Shown here: positions 43,327 through 53,313 of the stretch, one piece after another
Layout of the letters: each line of letters begins with the position of its first letter
Numbering within the stretch: position 1 is the stretch's first letter
Assembly (NCBI GenBank): GCA_934148845.1
Contig: CAKPDH010000001.1
Location: 62,001 to 126,000, forward strand
Source: an uncultured Bacilli bacterium
GTDB lineage: Bacteria > Bacillota_I > Bacilli_A > RF39 > UBA660
Length of the DNA: 64,000 nucleotides
Direction of reading: 5' to 3'
The notes under the pieces: model-generated
What the model was told of the DNA's origin: nothing
Database searches by the model: none
What the model saw: the letters and a program-made list of their open reading frames with translations, nothing else
Position numbers and translations under genes: made by a program

Positions 43327-43328
43327 GT

Positions 43329-44225
43329 ATGCATAATATATTAAATGATTTAGATATAAAGGAAAAAGTTGATTTAGATTTAGAATATAAAAAAGCACTT
43401 TTAGACCCTAATTTTAAACAAATAGTAAAATCATTAAAATTAGATCCTTTAGAACTTAAAAAATATACATCACAATTACAAGAAGCAGCAAGTTCTTATT
43501 CTAATTGTAAATCTTGTAAATGTTTACTTGATTGTAAAAATAAAATAGAGGGTTTTTGTTATTTACCATTTAATGTTAATGGTGTGATTAGTTTTTTTTA
43601 CAAGCCTTGTAAGTATAAAGAAATTAATTTAAGTAAAAATAAATATTTAAATAATATAAAATTCTTTAATACACCTAGTTATGTTAAAGATGCCTCTCTT
43701 GATAATATATATAAAACTGATAAAAATAGATTTGAAGTAATTAATGCACTTATGGATTTTTTAGATAATTATGAAAGTAACAAACCTTGTAAAGGACTAT
43801 ATTTAAGTGGTAATTTTGGATGTGGTAAAACATATTTAATATCAGCTATCTTTAATGAACTTGCAAAGCATAATTATAAAAGTAGTATAGTTTTTTGGCC
43901 AGAATTTTTACGTCAAGCTTTTTATGACGATTTTAAAGATAAGTTTGATTATGTAAAAAAAGTTCCACTTTTACTAATAGATGATATAGGAGCAGAAGGA
44001 TTAACTAGTTATAATAGAGATGAAATATTATGCCCTTTATTACAATATAGAATGGATAATAACTTAGCTACTTTTTTTACATCAAATCTTAATTTAAATG
44101 AATTAGAAATGCACTTAGCAAATTCAAAAAGCGGAGTAGATAGTGTAAAAGCAAAAAGAATTATTTGTAGAATAGAACAACTTACAAATAATTTAGAAAT
44201 GATAAGTAAAAATTTAAGAAAATAA
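43329..44225 (+). CDS. dnaI: Primosomal helicase loader DnaI
   Basis: 298 residues. The N-terminal helicase-binding part has a cysteine cluster (NCKSCKCLLDCKNKIEGFC) that binds zinc in DnaI. The AAA+ domain has GNFGCGKTYLI (Walker A), LLLIDDIGAEGLTSY (Walker B) and the arginine-finger region at the C-terminus. It loads the replicative helicase on DNA. The pairing with dnaB matches Bacillus. Confidence 0.94.
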   Translation: MHNILNDLDIKEKVDLDLEYKKALLDPNFKQIVKSLKLDPLELKKYTSQLQEAASSYSNCKSCKCLLDCKNKIEGFCYLPFNVNGVISFFYKPCKYKEINLSKNKYLNNIKFFNTPSYVKDASLDNIYKTDKNRFEVINALMDFLDNYESNKPCKGLYLSGNFGCGKTYLISAIFNELAKHNYKSSIVFWPEFLRQAFYDDFKDKFDYVKKVPLLLIDDIGAEGLTSYNRDEILCPLLQYRMDNNLATFFTSNLNLNELEMHLANSKSGVDSVKAKRIICRIEQLTNNLEMISKNLRK

Positions 44226-44258
44226 TATTGCTTTTAAGTATTTAAAAAACAATATTTT
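44224..44258 (+). terminator. Hairpin after dnaI
   Basis: AATATTG pairs with CAATATT around about 19 A/T-rich bases, then TTT. A weak terminator at best; a TATAAT and the GH31 gene follow. Confidence 0.4.
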
Positions 44259-44294
44259 AATGATATAATTATATTATAATAAAGGGTGATTGCT

Positions 44295-46655
44295 ATGTAT
44301 GATTTAGGTGAATATTTTAAATTTGATTTATCTTTAGCGCGTATGAATAATGAATGTATATTTAAAGGTAGTAAATATAGAATAACCATTTTAACTGAAA
44401 GATTAGTTAGAATTGAATATAATGAGGCGGGTACTTTTATTGATAATCCAAGTATACTTGCTTGGTATAGAAATTTTACAAAGCCAAAGTTTTTAGTAGA
44501 AGAAACAGATAAAACATTAAAAATAACAACTAAATATTTTTCTTTATTTTATAAAAAAGAGATGCCTTATAAAGGAAGTAGTATAAATCCTACAAAGAAT
44601 TTTAGAATAGAATTATTGAATACAGATAAAGTATGGTATTATAACCATCCGGAAATAAGAAATTTTGGATATTATAATTATTCTGAAGAATCTTCTAAGC
44701 TTGAAAAAAATAAAGGATTATATTCTGAAGATGGATTTTGTTCTTTAGATGATTCTAAAACTCCTATCATACTTGAAAATGGTATGTTTAAAAAAAGAGA
44801 AACTGTGGGTGTTGATACATATATATTTTTATATAATAAGGATTTTTATTATTGCCTAAATGATTATTTTAAACTTACAGGATATCCTCCATTATTACCT
44901 AGATATGCTTTTGGTAATTGGTTTAGCAAAAATCAATTTTATACTGAATTTGATGTAGCTCATTTAGCACGTAAATTTGAAGAAAATCTTGTACCTATAT
45001 CTATGATTACACTTACTAATTGGGAAGACGATATTAAATATAAATTTAAAAGCATTTATAGAGAAATACCAAATATAATTAATTTTTTAAATCAAAAAAA
45101 TATAAGACTTGGATTAGAAATTACTGATATTGTTGATTTTTCTGATAAAGTCGTAAATTTTGATATAATAAAGCAATATAAAGAAGTAAATAAGAAAGGA
45201 AAAATTCCATTTAATGTATTTGATGAAAGATGTATTGATGCATATTTTAAGCTTATAATACATCCTATAGATAAGATGGGAATAAATTATTATTATTTAT
45301 CTTCAACAAAAGATAATGATAGGCTTTCTATGCTTAGACATTATTTATATAGAGATAGTATAAAGGATTTGGATAATAGACCAATTTTAATGTCTAAAGA
45401 TTATTTATATGGATCTCATAGATATTCTTTATTGTATTCTGGTGATGAAAGTGTTAGCTTTGATACCTTAAAAAATATTGTTAAGATAAATACATCATCA
45501 TCTAATATTGGTATAAGTTATTTTAGTCATGACTTTGGTGGATCAATTGGTGGTGTAGAGGATTCAGAATTGTTTACAAGGTTTATACAGTTAGGTACTT
45601 TTTCACCTATATTTAGACTTGGAGCTGGAGAAAGCAAATATTATAAAAGAGAACCTTGGAAATGGGATATTTCAACAAATAAGATAACTTCTGATTATAT
45701 GAGATTAAGATATAAGTTAATACCATATATATATACAGAAGCTTATAAATATTATAAGTATGGAAAACCTTTAATAGAACCTATTTATTATAGATATCCA
45801 TCATTATATGATGATGTACTTTATTGTAATAATTATTTCTTTGGTTCAACATTTTATATTTGTCCTATATTATCAAAAAAAGATGAAGTAATGGATAGGG
45901 TTATTCATAAGTTATATATTCCTGATGGTATATGGTATGATTATTTTACTGGTAAAAAGTATACAGGAAATAAAAAGTATGTATCATTTTATAAAATAGA
46001 TGAATATCCTGTATTTGTAAAAAGTGGTGCGATAATACCTTTGTCTACAAATAAATTTAATGATACTAGTATACCTAAAACTTTAGAAATTGCTGTATTT
46101 CCTGGAGATAATAATACTTATAGTATATATGAAGATGATGGACTTACAAATAAATATCAAAAGGGTGAATATGTAATTACTAATATAGAGTTTTTATTTA
46201 AAAAAGATAATTATACATTAACAATATTACCAGTAGCGGGAAATTCTTCAATTTTACCTAGTAGTAGAAATTATAAAATAAGAATGAAAAATACTAAGCC
46301 TTCTGCCTTAGTAAAAGCTTATTCTAATGGTAATAAGATAATGGTTAAAAGATATAAAGATTCTAATGATTTAATAGTAGAGCTTGAAAATATAAAACCT
46401 ACGTCACAAATAACAATTATGTTTAGTGGTAAAGACATTGAAATTGAGGCACTTAGAATTATAAATGATGATATTGTTGGAATAATTAGTGATTTACCAC
46501 TTAAAACATCAATTAAACAAAAAATAGATAGTATTATGTTTTCACAAAATATTTCTTTAAAAAAGAAAAGAATTGAAATAAGAAAATTAAATTCCTTGGG
46601 TAGAAAATATATTAATTTATTCTTAAGATTACTTGAATATATTAATGAAGTGTAA
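44295..46655 (+). CDS. GH31 family glycosidase-like protein with altered nucleophile site
   Basis: 786 residues from ATG 44295 (GGGTGAT upstream). An N-terminal beta-sandwich, a (beta/alpha)8 barrel from about 205 to 540 (GYPPLLPRYAFGNWFSK, YGSHRYSLLYSGDES, SYFSHDFGGSIGG, RFIQLGTFSPIFRLG) and C-terminal beta domains follow the GH31 plan. The acid/base Asp in YSGDES is kept. The strand that normally carries the nucleophile (WxD-x-x-E or WIDWQQG) reads YYYLSSTKDND, so the Asp seems replaced. It may be inactive, act differently, or be a binding protein. Single gene. Confidence 0.8.
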   Translation: MYDLGEYFKFDLSLARMNNECIFKGSKYRITILTERLVRIEYNEAGTFIDNPSILAWYRNFTKPKFLVEETDKTLKITTKYFSLFYKKEMPYKGSSINPTKNFRIELLNTDKVWYYNHPEIRNFGYYNYSEESSKLEKNKGLYSEDGFCSLDDSKTPIILENGMFKKRETVGVDTYIFLYNKDFYYCLNDYFKLTGYPPLLPRYAFGNWFSKNQFYTEFDVAHLARKFEENLVPISMITLTNWEDDIKYKFKSIYREIPNIINFLNQKNIRLGLEITDIVDFSDKVVNFDIIKQYKEVNKKGKIPFNVFDERCIDAYFKLIIHPIDKMGINYYYLSSTKDNDRLSMLRHYLYRDSIKDLDNRPILMSKDYLYGSHRYSLLYSGDESVSFDTLKNIVKINTSSSNIGISYFSHDFGGSIGGVEDSELFTRFIQLGTFSPIFRLGAGESKYYKREPWKWDISTNKITSDYMRLRYKLIPYIYTEAYKYYKYGKPLIEPIYYRYPSLYDDVLYCNNYFFGSTFYICPILSKKDEVMDRVIHKLYIPDGIWYDYFTGKKYTGNKKYVSFYKIDEYPVFVKSGAIIPLSTNKFNDTSIPKTLEIAVFPGDNNTYSIYEDDGLTNKYQKGEYVITNIEFLFKKDNYTLTILPVAGNSSILPSSRNYKIRMKNTKPSALVKAYSNGNKIMVKRYKDSNDLIVELENIKPTSQITIMFSGKDIEIEALRIINDDIVGIISDLPLKTSIKQKIDSIMFSQNISLKKKRIEIRKLNSLGRKYINLFLRLLEYINEV

Positions 46656-46674
46656 TATAATACTATCAAGGTGT

Positions 46675-46702
46675 AAATTACATCTATTGATGTAATTTTT
46701 TT
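46675..46702 (+). terminator. Intrinsic terminator after the GH31 gene
   Basis: AAATTACATC pairs with GATGTAATTT around TATT, followed by T. Confidence 0.85.
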
Positions 46703-46712
46703 AGGAGAAGAT

Positions 46713-47054
46713 ATGAAGAATTTATTAATATATATTATTACATTTACTGTTTGTTATTTAATTTATTTTATATTTGTAATTAATAGAAAAAATATGCTTG
46801 AAAAATTTATTGATGGAAAAGAAATTAGATATTTAAAATATAAATATAAAGTTAAAGTTAATAAGAATAATTTAAAAAAAATAGCTCATATGGTATCTTT
46901 AGCTAATTCATTTATTATATCTACAACAGTATTTGTTATAGGTCTTATAGATAATCTTGTAATTGAAATATTATTAGGTTTTGCACTTATATTTATACTT
47001 ATAATTTTACTATATCGTATAATTGCTATAATTATTAAGAAAGAAGGAATTTAA
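46713..47054 (+). CDS. Small integral membrane protein, unknown
   Basis: 113 residues, three hydrophobic helices (about 3-22, 60-78 and 82-108) with a basic loop after the first (RYLKYKYKVKVNKNNLKK). Not recognised. It begins after AGGAGA and ends one base before the leuS start, so the two are cotranscribed; that may only mean shared expression. Confidence 0.65.
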   Translation: MKNLLIYIITFTVCYLIYFIFVINRKNMLEKFIDGKEIRYLKYKYKVKVNKNNLKKIAHMVSLANSFIISTTVFVIGLIDNLVIEILLGFALIFILIILLYRIIAIIIKKEGI

Positions 47055-47055
47055 T

Positions 47056-49452
47056 ATGTATAATTTTGAAAAAATAGAGAAAAAATGGCAAAAATATTGG
47101 GAAGAACATGATACTTTTAAAGCATTAAATAATAGTACTAAACCAAAATATTATTATTTAGTTGAATTTCCTTATCCATCAGGATCAGGATTACATGTAG
47201 GACATGTTAGAAGCTATACTGCACTTGATGCTATGGCTAGAAAAAAGAGAATGCAAGGATATAATGTATTATATCCAATGGGATGGGATGCATTTGGACT
47301 TCCTGCTGAGCAATATGCTATAAAAAATCATATACATCCAAGTGAGGCTGTTAAAGAAAACATAAAAGTATTTAAAAATCAAATAAAAAAATTGGGTATA
47401 TCATTCGATTGGTCAAGAGAATTTTCAACAACAGATCCAGATTATTATAAGTGGACACAGTGGCAATTTTTAAAGTTTTATGAATCAGGAATGGCTTATA
47501 AAGCAAAAAAAGAAATTAATTGGTGTCCTAACTGTAAAATAGGATTATCAAATGAAGAATCTGAAGGAAATGTATGTGAAAGATGTAATGGACCTGTTGT
47601 AAAAAAAGAAAAAGAACAATGGATGTTAAAAATGAGCGATTACGCTGAAAAATTACTTGACGGATTAGATAAGACAGAATTTGTTGATAGAATAAAGACA
47701 GCTCAAATTAATTGGATTGGTAAGAGTGTAGGTGCAGAAGTAGATTTTAAGATAAAAGATATAGATGAAGTTTTAAAAGTATTTACAACTAGATGCGATA
47801 CACTTTATGGTGTTACATTTATGGTAGTGTCACCAGAACATCCAATACTAAAAAAATATGAAAATAAAATTAAAAATATAGATGAAGTTAAAAAATATCA
47901 ATTAGAAGCACAAGCTAAAACAGAAATAGAAAGAACTGATTTAACAAGAAAAAAGACTGGTGTTAAGATAGATGGACTTGTAGCCATTAATCCAGTTAAT
48001 TCAAAAGAAATACCAATATGGATAAGTGATTATGTATTAGTTAATTATGGTACTGGTGCTATAATGGCAGTTCCAGCTCATGATGAAAGGGATTATGAGT
48101 TTGCAAAAAAATTTAATATAGATATTATTCCAGTAATAGAAGGCGGAGATAATACTTGTGCTTATACTTTAGATGGAGTTCATATTAATTCAGACATACT
48201 TAACGGACTTGGCAAAGAAGAAGCTATAGAAAAAATGCTTAAATATTTAAGTGATAATAAAATAGGTAAGAAAAAAATCAATTATAGATTACAGGATTGG
48301 GTTTTTTCAAGACAAAGATTTTGGGGAGAACCTATTCCAATGGTTCACTGCGAAAAATGTGGTTATGTACCTGTTAAAGAAGAGGATTTACCAGTAACAC
48401 TTCCAGATGTCGCATCATATGAGCCTACTGATAATGGTGAAAGTCCTCTTGCAAATATTGAAGAATGGGTAAATACAACTTGTCCAAAATGTGGCGGAAG
48501 TGCAAAAAGAGAAACTGATACAATGCCAAACTGGGCTGGATCAAGCTGGTACTATTTAAGATATATGGATCCTAAAAATGATAAAGAATTTGTATCTCAA
48601 GATGCTTTAAAATATTTTAATATGGTAGATTACTATAACGGTGGTATGGAGCACGCTACAAGGCATTTACTATATGCAAGATTTTGGCATAACTTCCTAT
48701 ATGATAAAGGGTTAGTTCCATATAGCGAGCCATTTAAAAAACGTGTAGCTCATGGAATGATACTAGGTGCAAATGGAGAAAAAATGAGTAAATCTAAAGG
48801 TAATGTAGTAAATCCTGATGATATGGTTAAAGAATATGGAGCAGATGCTTTAAGATGTTATGAATTATTTATAGGTGATTATACTATGGATGCTTCTTGG
48901 AATGAATTTGGTCTTAAAGGATGCAAAAAGTTCTTAGATAGAATCTATAGACTAGGAAATAAACTAAATGATAGTTTAGAATATTCTAAAGATCTTGAAA
49001 TATTAATAAATCAAAGTATAAAAAAAGTAACTGATGATCTTGAAAATATGAAATATAATACTGCAGTATCAACACTTATGATATTACTTAATAAATTTGA
49101 AGAAAAAGATACAATAACTAAAAAAGACTATAGAACAATTCTTCATTTACTTAATCCAATATCTCCACATATTACCGAAGAATTAAATGAAAAATATAAT
49201 TTAGGTAATCCATTATGTGAATCAACTTTTCCTAATTATGATAATAGTAAACTTGAAAATAATACATTTACTATGATAGTACAAGTAAATGGTAAAGTAA
49301 GAGGAAAAATCGAAATTAAATCAGATATAACAGAAGAAGAAATGAAAGAAAAAGCAAAAAATATAGATAATGTAAAATCATATATTGATGGAAAAGAAAT
49401 AGCTAAAATAATAGTTGTACCTAAAAAATTAGTAAATATAGTAGTTATTTAA
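47056..49452 (+). CDS. leuS: Leucyl-tRNA synthetase
   Basis: 798 residues, normal for bacterial LeuRS. The HIGH motif is in SGSGLHVGHVRSYTALDA, a zinc-ribbon has WCPNC and CERC, the CP1 editing domain has TTRCDTLYGVTF and GTGAIMAVPAHDERD, and KMSKSKGN is intact. The C-terminal tRNA-binding domain ends in VQVNGKVRGKIEI and the unique tail. AAGGAAT precedes the start. Confidence 0.96.
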   Translation: MYNFEKIEKKWQKYWEEHDTFKALNNSTKPKYYYLVEFPYPSGSGLHVGHVRSYTALDAMARKKRMQGYNVLYPMGWDAFGLPAEQYAIKNHIHPSEAVKENIKVFKNQIKKLGISFDWSREFSTTDPDYYKWTQWQFLKFYESGMAYKAKKEINWCPNCKIGLSNEESEGNVCERCNGPVVKKEKEQWMLKMSDYAEKLLDGLDKTEFVDRIKTAQINWIGKSVGAEVDFKIKDIDEVLKVFTTRCDTLYGVTFMVVSPEHPILKKYENKIKNIDEVKKYQLEAQAKTEIERTDLTRKKTGVKIDGLVAINPVNSKEIPIWISDYVLVNYGTGAIMAVPAHDERDYEFAKKFNIDIIPVIEGGDNTCAYTLDGVHINSDILNGLGKEEAIEKMLKYLSDNKIGKKKINYRLQDWVFSRQRFWGEPIPMVHCEKCGYVPVKEEDLPVTLPDVASYEPTDNGESPLANIEEWVNTTCPKCGGSAKRETDTMPNWAGSSWYYLRYMDPKNDKEFVSQDALKYFNMVDYYNGGMEHATRHLLYARFWHNFLYDKGLVPYSEPFKKRVAHGMILGANGEKMSKSKGNVVNPDDMVKEYGADALRCYELFIGDYTMDASWNEFGLKGCKKFLDRIYRLGNKLNDSLEYSKDLEILINQSIKKVTDDLENMKYNTAVSTLMILLNKFEEKDTITKKDYRTILHLLNPISPHITEELNEKYNLGNPLCESTFPNYDNSKLENNTFTMIVQVNGKVRGKIEIKSDITEEEMKEKAKNIDNVKSYIDGKEIAKIIVVPKKLVNIVVI

Positions 49453-49518
49453 TTACTATATTTTTTATTGCAAATTAAAATAAATAATGATAAAATTAAT
49501 ATGAAAGTAGGAGGATAT

Positions 49519-50952
49519 ATGAAAAACAAAAAGATAACAGTAGCTGCACTAATAGTAGCAGTATTAAGTCTTTCAATAGGATTTGCAGCATTTTCAAACA
49601 GTTTAAATATTAAAAGTAGTGCGAATGTAAAACCAAGTGATAAAGACTTTAAAATAGTATTTTCAAAAGAAAGAGATACATTTGTAAGTGGAAATGAAAT
49701 AATAAATGCAACAGGAGATATTAATGAGAATACAAAAAAAGGATCAATAAATGATATAGGAGATACATTATATAATCTAGAGACAGAATTTACTACTCCT
49801 GGAGAGAGTGTAGAATATAGTTTATATATAAAAAATATAGGAGCATATAATGCAGTATTAAATAAACTAGAAATAGAAGAAGCAGAACTAACAAGTGATA
49901 TAACAGTAGATAACTATTATATAGTAGATAATGGAAGTGTTAAGTGTTATGCAAAAAAAGATCCACAAAATAAAGCAAATGAAGAATTATTAAAAGAGGC
50001 TTGTAATAATATAAAATTAAAAGTAAAACTACAACAAGAAAGTGAATATATAACAAGTACAAAAGAATTTGATAGTTATGTAATAAATAAAGGAGAAAGT
50101 GAGAGTGTTACAGTAACACTAGAATATACAGGAGATACATTAGCTGATACAAATTTTAATGTAGTATTTGGTAGTGTTAAGATGAATTATGCAACAGCAA
50201 AGGTAAGTAGTAGTACTCTAGTAGAAGATCAAGTATGTTTTTATACAGAATTAAATGAAGATAATAGCACATTAAGTATAGCTGGATATAATCCAGAATG
50301 TGGTACTGATGTAGTAATACCTGATAGTCTTCCACTAACAAGTATAGAAAGCTTAGATACAGAAGCTTGTATTAATGGACTTGTAGCAACAGGAGATTAT
50401 GACCAAAATTCAGCTACTCAAAGCTGCAGTTTATCAAACGAAGATTTATTATATGAATTATCATCAAATAATTTGATGAATACTCTTAAAATTACTAAGA
50501 GTACAAATTCTTATTCTGTATCGAAGATAAAAAATAACTCATTTGTTGAACTTAATTTAGAAAGCGTAATAATCCCTGGGACAGTAGAGATTATAGGAAG
50601 AGAGGCCTTCATTTATAATAATATATCAAGTGTTATTTTAAATGAGGGAACTAAGACAATTGATTCTTATGCTTTTGCATTAAATAAATTAAAGGAAATA
50701 AATATACCAAATAGTGTTGAAACAATAGAGAATTCTGCATTTGATTCTAATAATATTCAAATCGTAAGTATAGGGAAGAATATAAATTTTATTGGTGAAA
50801 GTGCTTTTGGCAAAAGCAATGAAGAAGGCTATGGACCAAATAAAATAGAAAGTGTAACTATAAATACAACAAAAGATAAAGTGACAGTAGAAACAAACGT
50901 ATTTAGCTGGGTATTAGGAAAAAGTGATGCAGATATAAAATGGGCTGAGTAG
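49519..50952 (+). CDS. Surface protein: SipW-substrate-like N-terminus plus BspA-type leucine-rich repeats
   Basis: 477 residues from ATG 49519, which follows GGAGG; in-frame starts upstream lack such a site. A hydrophobic signal region (about 5-22, AVLSLSIGFAAFS) and a beta-rich domain to about 230 are shared with the protein at 960-2567. The C-terminal part (about 340-450) has BspA/LRR_5 repeats: IPGTVEIIGREAF, LNEGTKTIDSYAF, IPNSVETIENSAF, IGKNINFIGESAF. BspA-type repeats mediate adhesion in several gut and oral bacteria. Extracellular attachment is inferred; no anchor motif is seen. Confidence 0.75.
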   Translation: MKNKKITVAALIVAVLSLSIGFAAFSNSLNIKSSANVKPSDKDFKIVFSKERDTFVSGNEIINATGDINENTKKGSINDIGDTLYNLETEFTTPGESVEYSLYIKNIGAYNAVLNKLEIEEAELTSDITVDNYYIVDNGSVKCYAKKDPQNKANEELLKEACNNIKLKVKLQQESEYITSTKEFDSYVINKGESESVTVTLEYTGDTLADTNFNVVFGSVKMNYATAKVSSSTLVEDQVCFYTELNEDNSTLSIAGYNPECGTDVVIPDSLPLTSIESLDTEACINGLVATGDYDQNSATQSCSLSNEDLLYELSSNNLMNTLKITKSTNSYSVSKIKNNSFVELNLESVIIPGTVEIIGREAFIYNNISSVILNEGTKTIDSYAFALNKLKEINIPNSVETIENSAFDSNNIQIVSIGKNINFIGESAFGKSNEEGYGPNKIESVTINTTKDKVTVETNVFSWVLGKSDADIKWAE

Positions 50953-51069
50953 TATTTTAGATATTACTTGGGTAAATGGTTAGATAAATGATAAAAATAT
51001 TTATAAATGTATTTTATAGATATTTTTTTATAAATTTATGATATAATTTATTTAGAATGGAGATTTGAA

Positions 51070-52344
51070 ATGATTAAGGTAATTAAGAATGGTACAGTTA
51101 TTACAATGGACCCAAAAAGAGAAAAAGTAGAAAAATTAGATATAGTTATTAAAGATAATATAATTATTGATATAACTGATAATTATTGTGGTGCTTATGA
51201 TGAATTAATAGATGCTAAAGGTAAGATAGTAATGCCTGGATTAATTAATGCACATACTCATCTTGGTATGAGTATATTTAGAGCTACTAATGATTCACTT
51301 AAGCTTCAAGATTGGCTTACTTTAAAAATATGGCCTATTGAAGATAAATTAACTAATGATGATGTATACTATAGTACTCTTTTATCTTGTATTGAAATGA
51401 TTAAAAGTGGAACTACTACAAGTAATGATATGTATTTTAATTGTGATGGTAGTATTAAAGCTTTAAAGAAAATGAAAGTTAGGTCTTTATTTAGTAGATG
51501 CTTGCAAGATTTTGATTCTAATGGGGATTCTAAAATAGATGAATTTTTAAAGTTATATGAAGAAAACAAAAATGATGAATTAATTAAATTTTGTGTATCA
51601 GCTCATGCTTTTTATACTTGTAGTAGTGAGTATCTAAAAAAATGTAGTGACCTTGCTTTAAAGCTTGATATGCCACTTCATATACATTTTTGTGAAAACT
51701 TAAAAGAAGTAGAAGATATTAAAAATAAATATAATATGGATCCTATAGATGTATTAGAAGATTTAGGGTTATTAAGAAATAAATTAATACTTGCGCATAC
51801 AACTTTTATTACTGAAGATAAATTATCAAAATTAAAAGATAAAAATGTGAGTTTTGTACACAATCCAATAAGTAATTTAAATCTTGGGTGTGGTATAGCA
51901 AATATTAGTAAGTATATGAAATATGTTAATGTATGTCTTGGAACTGATGGCGTTGGAAGTGGAAATAATATGAATTTATTTTATCACATGTCAGTTACAG
52001 ATCTATTACAGAAGGGATTATATAAAGATCCTACTATAATGTCTTCATATGATGTACTTAAATTAGCTACTATAAATGGTGCTCGAGCTCTTTATATGGA
52101 TCATAAAATAGGAAGTATAGAAATATCTAAATATGCAGATATTATAATAGTTGATTTAAATAATATAGAAACATATCCAACTGTAGATTTAATTAATAAT
52201 TTAGTACATAATACTACTATATCTAATATAGATACTACTATAATCAATGGAGAAGTTTTGATGAAAAATCATAAGATTTTACTTGATATAGATGAAGATC
52301 TTTTAAAAGAAAAAATAGATAATATAATAAAACGTGTTAAATAA
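51070..52344 (+). CDS. Amidohydrolase, MTA/SAH deaminase-like
   Basis: 424 residues. Metal-dependent hydrolase fold: NAHTHLGMSIFR (first two His), SAHAFYTCS, HIHFCEN, LAHTTFI and LGTDGVGSGNNMNLF (the Asp ligand). The LKLQDWLTLKIWPIEDKLTNDD segment is typical of the TRZ/ATZ/MtaD group that deaminates 5'-methylthioadenosine, S-adenosylhomocysteine or adenosine-like compounds. The precise substrate is open. Single gene with its own AT-rich upstream region. Confidence 0.85.
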   Translation: MIKVIKNGTVITMDPKREKVEKLDIVIKDNIIIDITDNYCGAYDELIDAKGKIVMPGLINAHTHLGMSIFRATNDSLKLQDWLTLKIWPIEDKLTNDDVYYSTLLSCIEMIKSGTTTSNDMYFNCDGSIKALKKMKVRSLFSRCLQDFDSNGDSKIDEFLKLYEENKNDELIKFCVSAHAFYTCSSEYLKKCSDLALKLDMPLHIHFCENLKEVEDIKNKYNMDPIDVLEDLGLLRNKLILAHTTFITEDKLSKLKDKNVSFVHNPISNLNLGCGIANISKYMKYVNVCLGTDGVGSGNNMNLFYHMSVTDLLQKGLYKDPTIMSSYDVLKLATINGARALYMDHKIGSIEISKYADIIIVDLNNIETYPTVDLINNLVHNTTISNIDTTIINGEVLMKNHKILLDIDEDLLKEKIDNIIKRVK

Positions 52345-52397
52345 TATTGTATTTTTAATAAATTTGTGTTAAATTTAAATTGTAAAAGGAGACTTAA

Positions 52398-52763
52398 ATG
52401 AAAACAATTATTGTAGCAGATGATTCGATGATAGTAAAAAATATAGTTGAACAGGCTCTTATGGATGAATATGATGTAGTTAAAACATCAAGTGGAGCTG
52501 AAACATTAGATTTTATTATTAATAATAAAGATAAGGATATAAAAGGTTTATTACTTGATCTTAATATGCCTGGCACTGATGGCTTTATGGTTTTAAATTA
52601 TTTTAAAAATGCTAATTTATTTCAAAAGATAAAAGTTTCAATAATATCTGGTGATGATACTAAAGAAACTATAGATAAAGCATTTACATATGATATAGTT
52701 GATATGCTAAATAAACCATTTAATAAAGCAAATATTAAAAATATAGTAAATAAAATGATATGA
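52398..52763 (+). CDS. Stand-alone response regulator receiver (CheY-like)
   Basis: 121 residues, receiver domain only. Asp8/Asp9, phospho-accepting Asp54 (LLLDLNMPG), Ser84 and Lys106 (LNKPF) are all present, so it should be phosphorylatable. No output domain and no histidine kinase nearby. It could act like Spo0F in a phosphorelay to the Spo0A encoded at 20081, or in protein-protein signalling; that is speculation. AAAGGAG precedes the ATG. Confidence 0.88.
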   Translation: MKTIIVADDSMIVKNIVEQALMDEYDVVKTSSGAETLDFIINNKDKDIKGLLLDLNMPGTDGFMVLNYFKNANLFQKIKVSIISGDDTKETIDKAFTYDIVDMLNKPFNKANIKNIVNKMI

Positions 52764-52809
52764 GTGTGTAAAGAATTCTATATAAATGGAATCTAACCAC
52801 GATATTTTG

Positions 52810-52829
52810 AAACCTTAATTGGTTTTTTT
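52810..52829 (+). terminator. Terminator after the receiver gene
   Basis: AAACC pairs with GGTTT around TTAATT, followed by T. Short stem. Confidence 0.6.
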
Positions 52830-53145
52830 ATCTAAATAATAACATATAATGTTTAATTTTCAAAGAATTAAATTTTTCTATTAAACAAATAGATAATCCA
52901 GATAATATAGTTTCCAAATTTCTATATGCTTGATCCCTTTTAGATATATTTTTAAACATTTAAGTAATGCCATATCTGTTGGAAAAACAGATATGGTTTT
53001 ATTAAATTTTCTATATTGTCTATTTAATTATTTGATTGTATTAGTTGTATACATAATTTTTCTAATTTCATTTGAGAATTGAAAAAATAGACAAATTGCA
53101 TCCAATTTTCCTTCCTTTTGAATAATCAAATTCGGCGTTCATCAT
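52828..53145 (-). pseudogene. IS256-family (mutator) transposase remnant
   Basis: Read on the - strand, the stretch encodes EIRKIMYTTNTIK, a stop, LNRQYRKFNKTISVFPTDMALLK, then after a frameshift KRDQAYRNLETILSGLSI. This matches the C-terminal part of IS256-type transposases (EIRR-x-IYTTNAIESLNRQ-x-RK ... FPTD-x-ALLK ... YRNW-x-x-x-L). Upstream of it ENWMQFVYFF and a possible N-terminal scrap starting MMNAEFDYSKG suggest a large internal deletion that removed the catalytic core. No terminal inverted repeats are evident. It fills most of the gap between 52764 and 53345 and is clearly dead. Confidence 0.75.
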
Positions 53146-53313
53146 TTCTTATAATAATTTTAATATTTCTTTCCGCTTGCTATTTTTCCCATAATAAAAA
53201 CCTCTCCATTTCTTTTATTTTATTATAGAAATAAAGGCTCAATTATATTGAAATATGATTAATTTAATTCAAAATAATTAATTTCCTTGTATTTATATAA
53301 TTAGTTTTAGTAT

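Noticed and set aside
42052..44225. Replication origin near dnaB-dnaI
   Set aside because: These are helicase-loader genes that are not linked to oriC in Bacilli; no DnaA-box cluster or dnaA/dnaN is visible.
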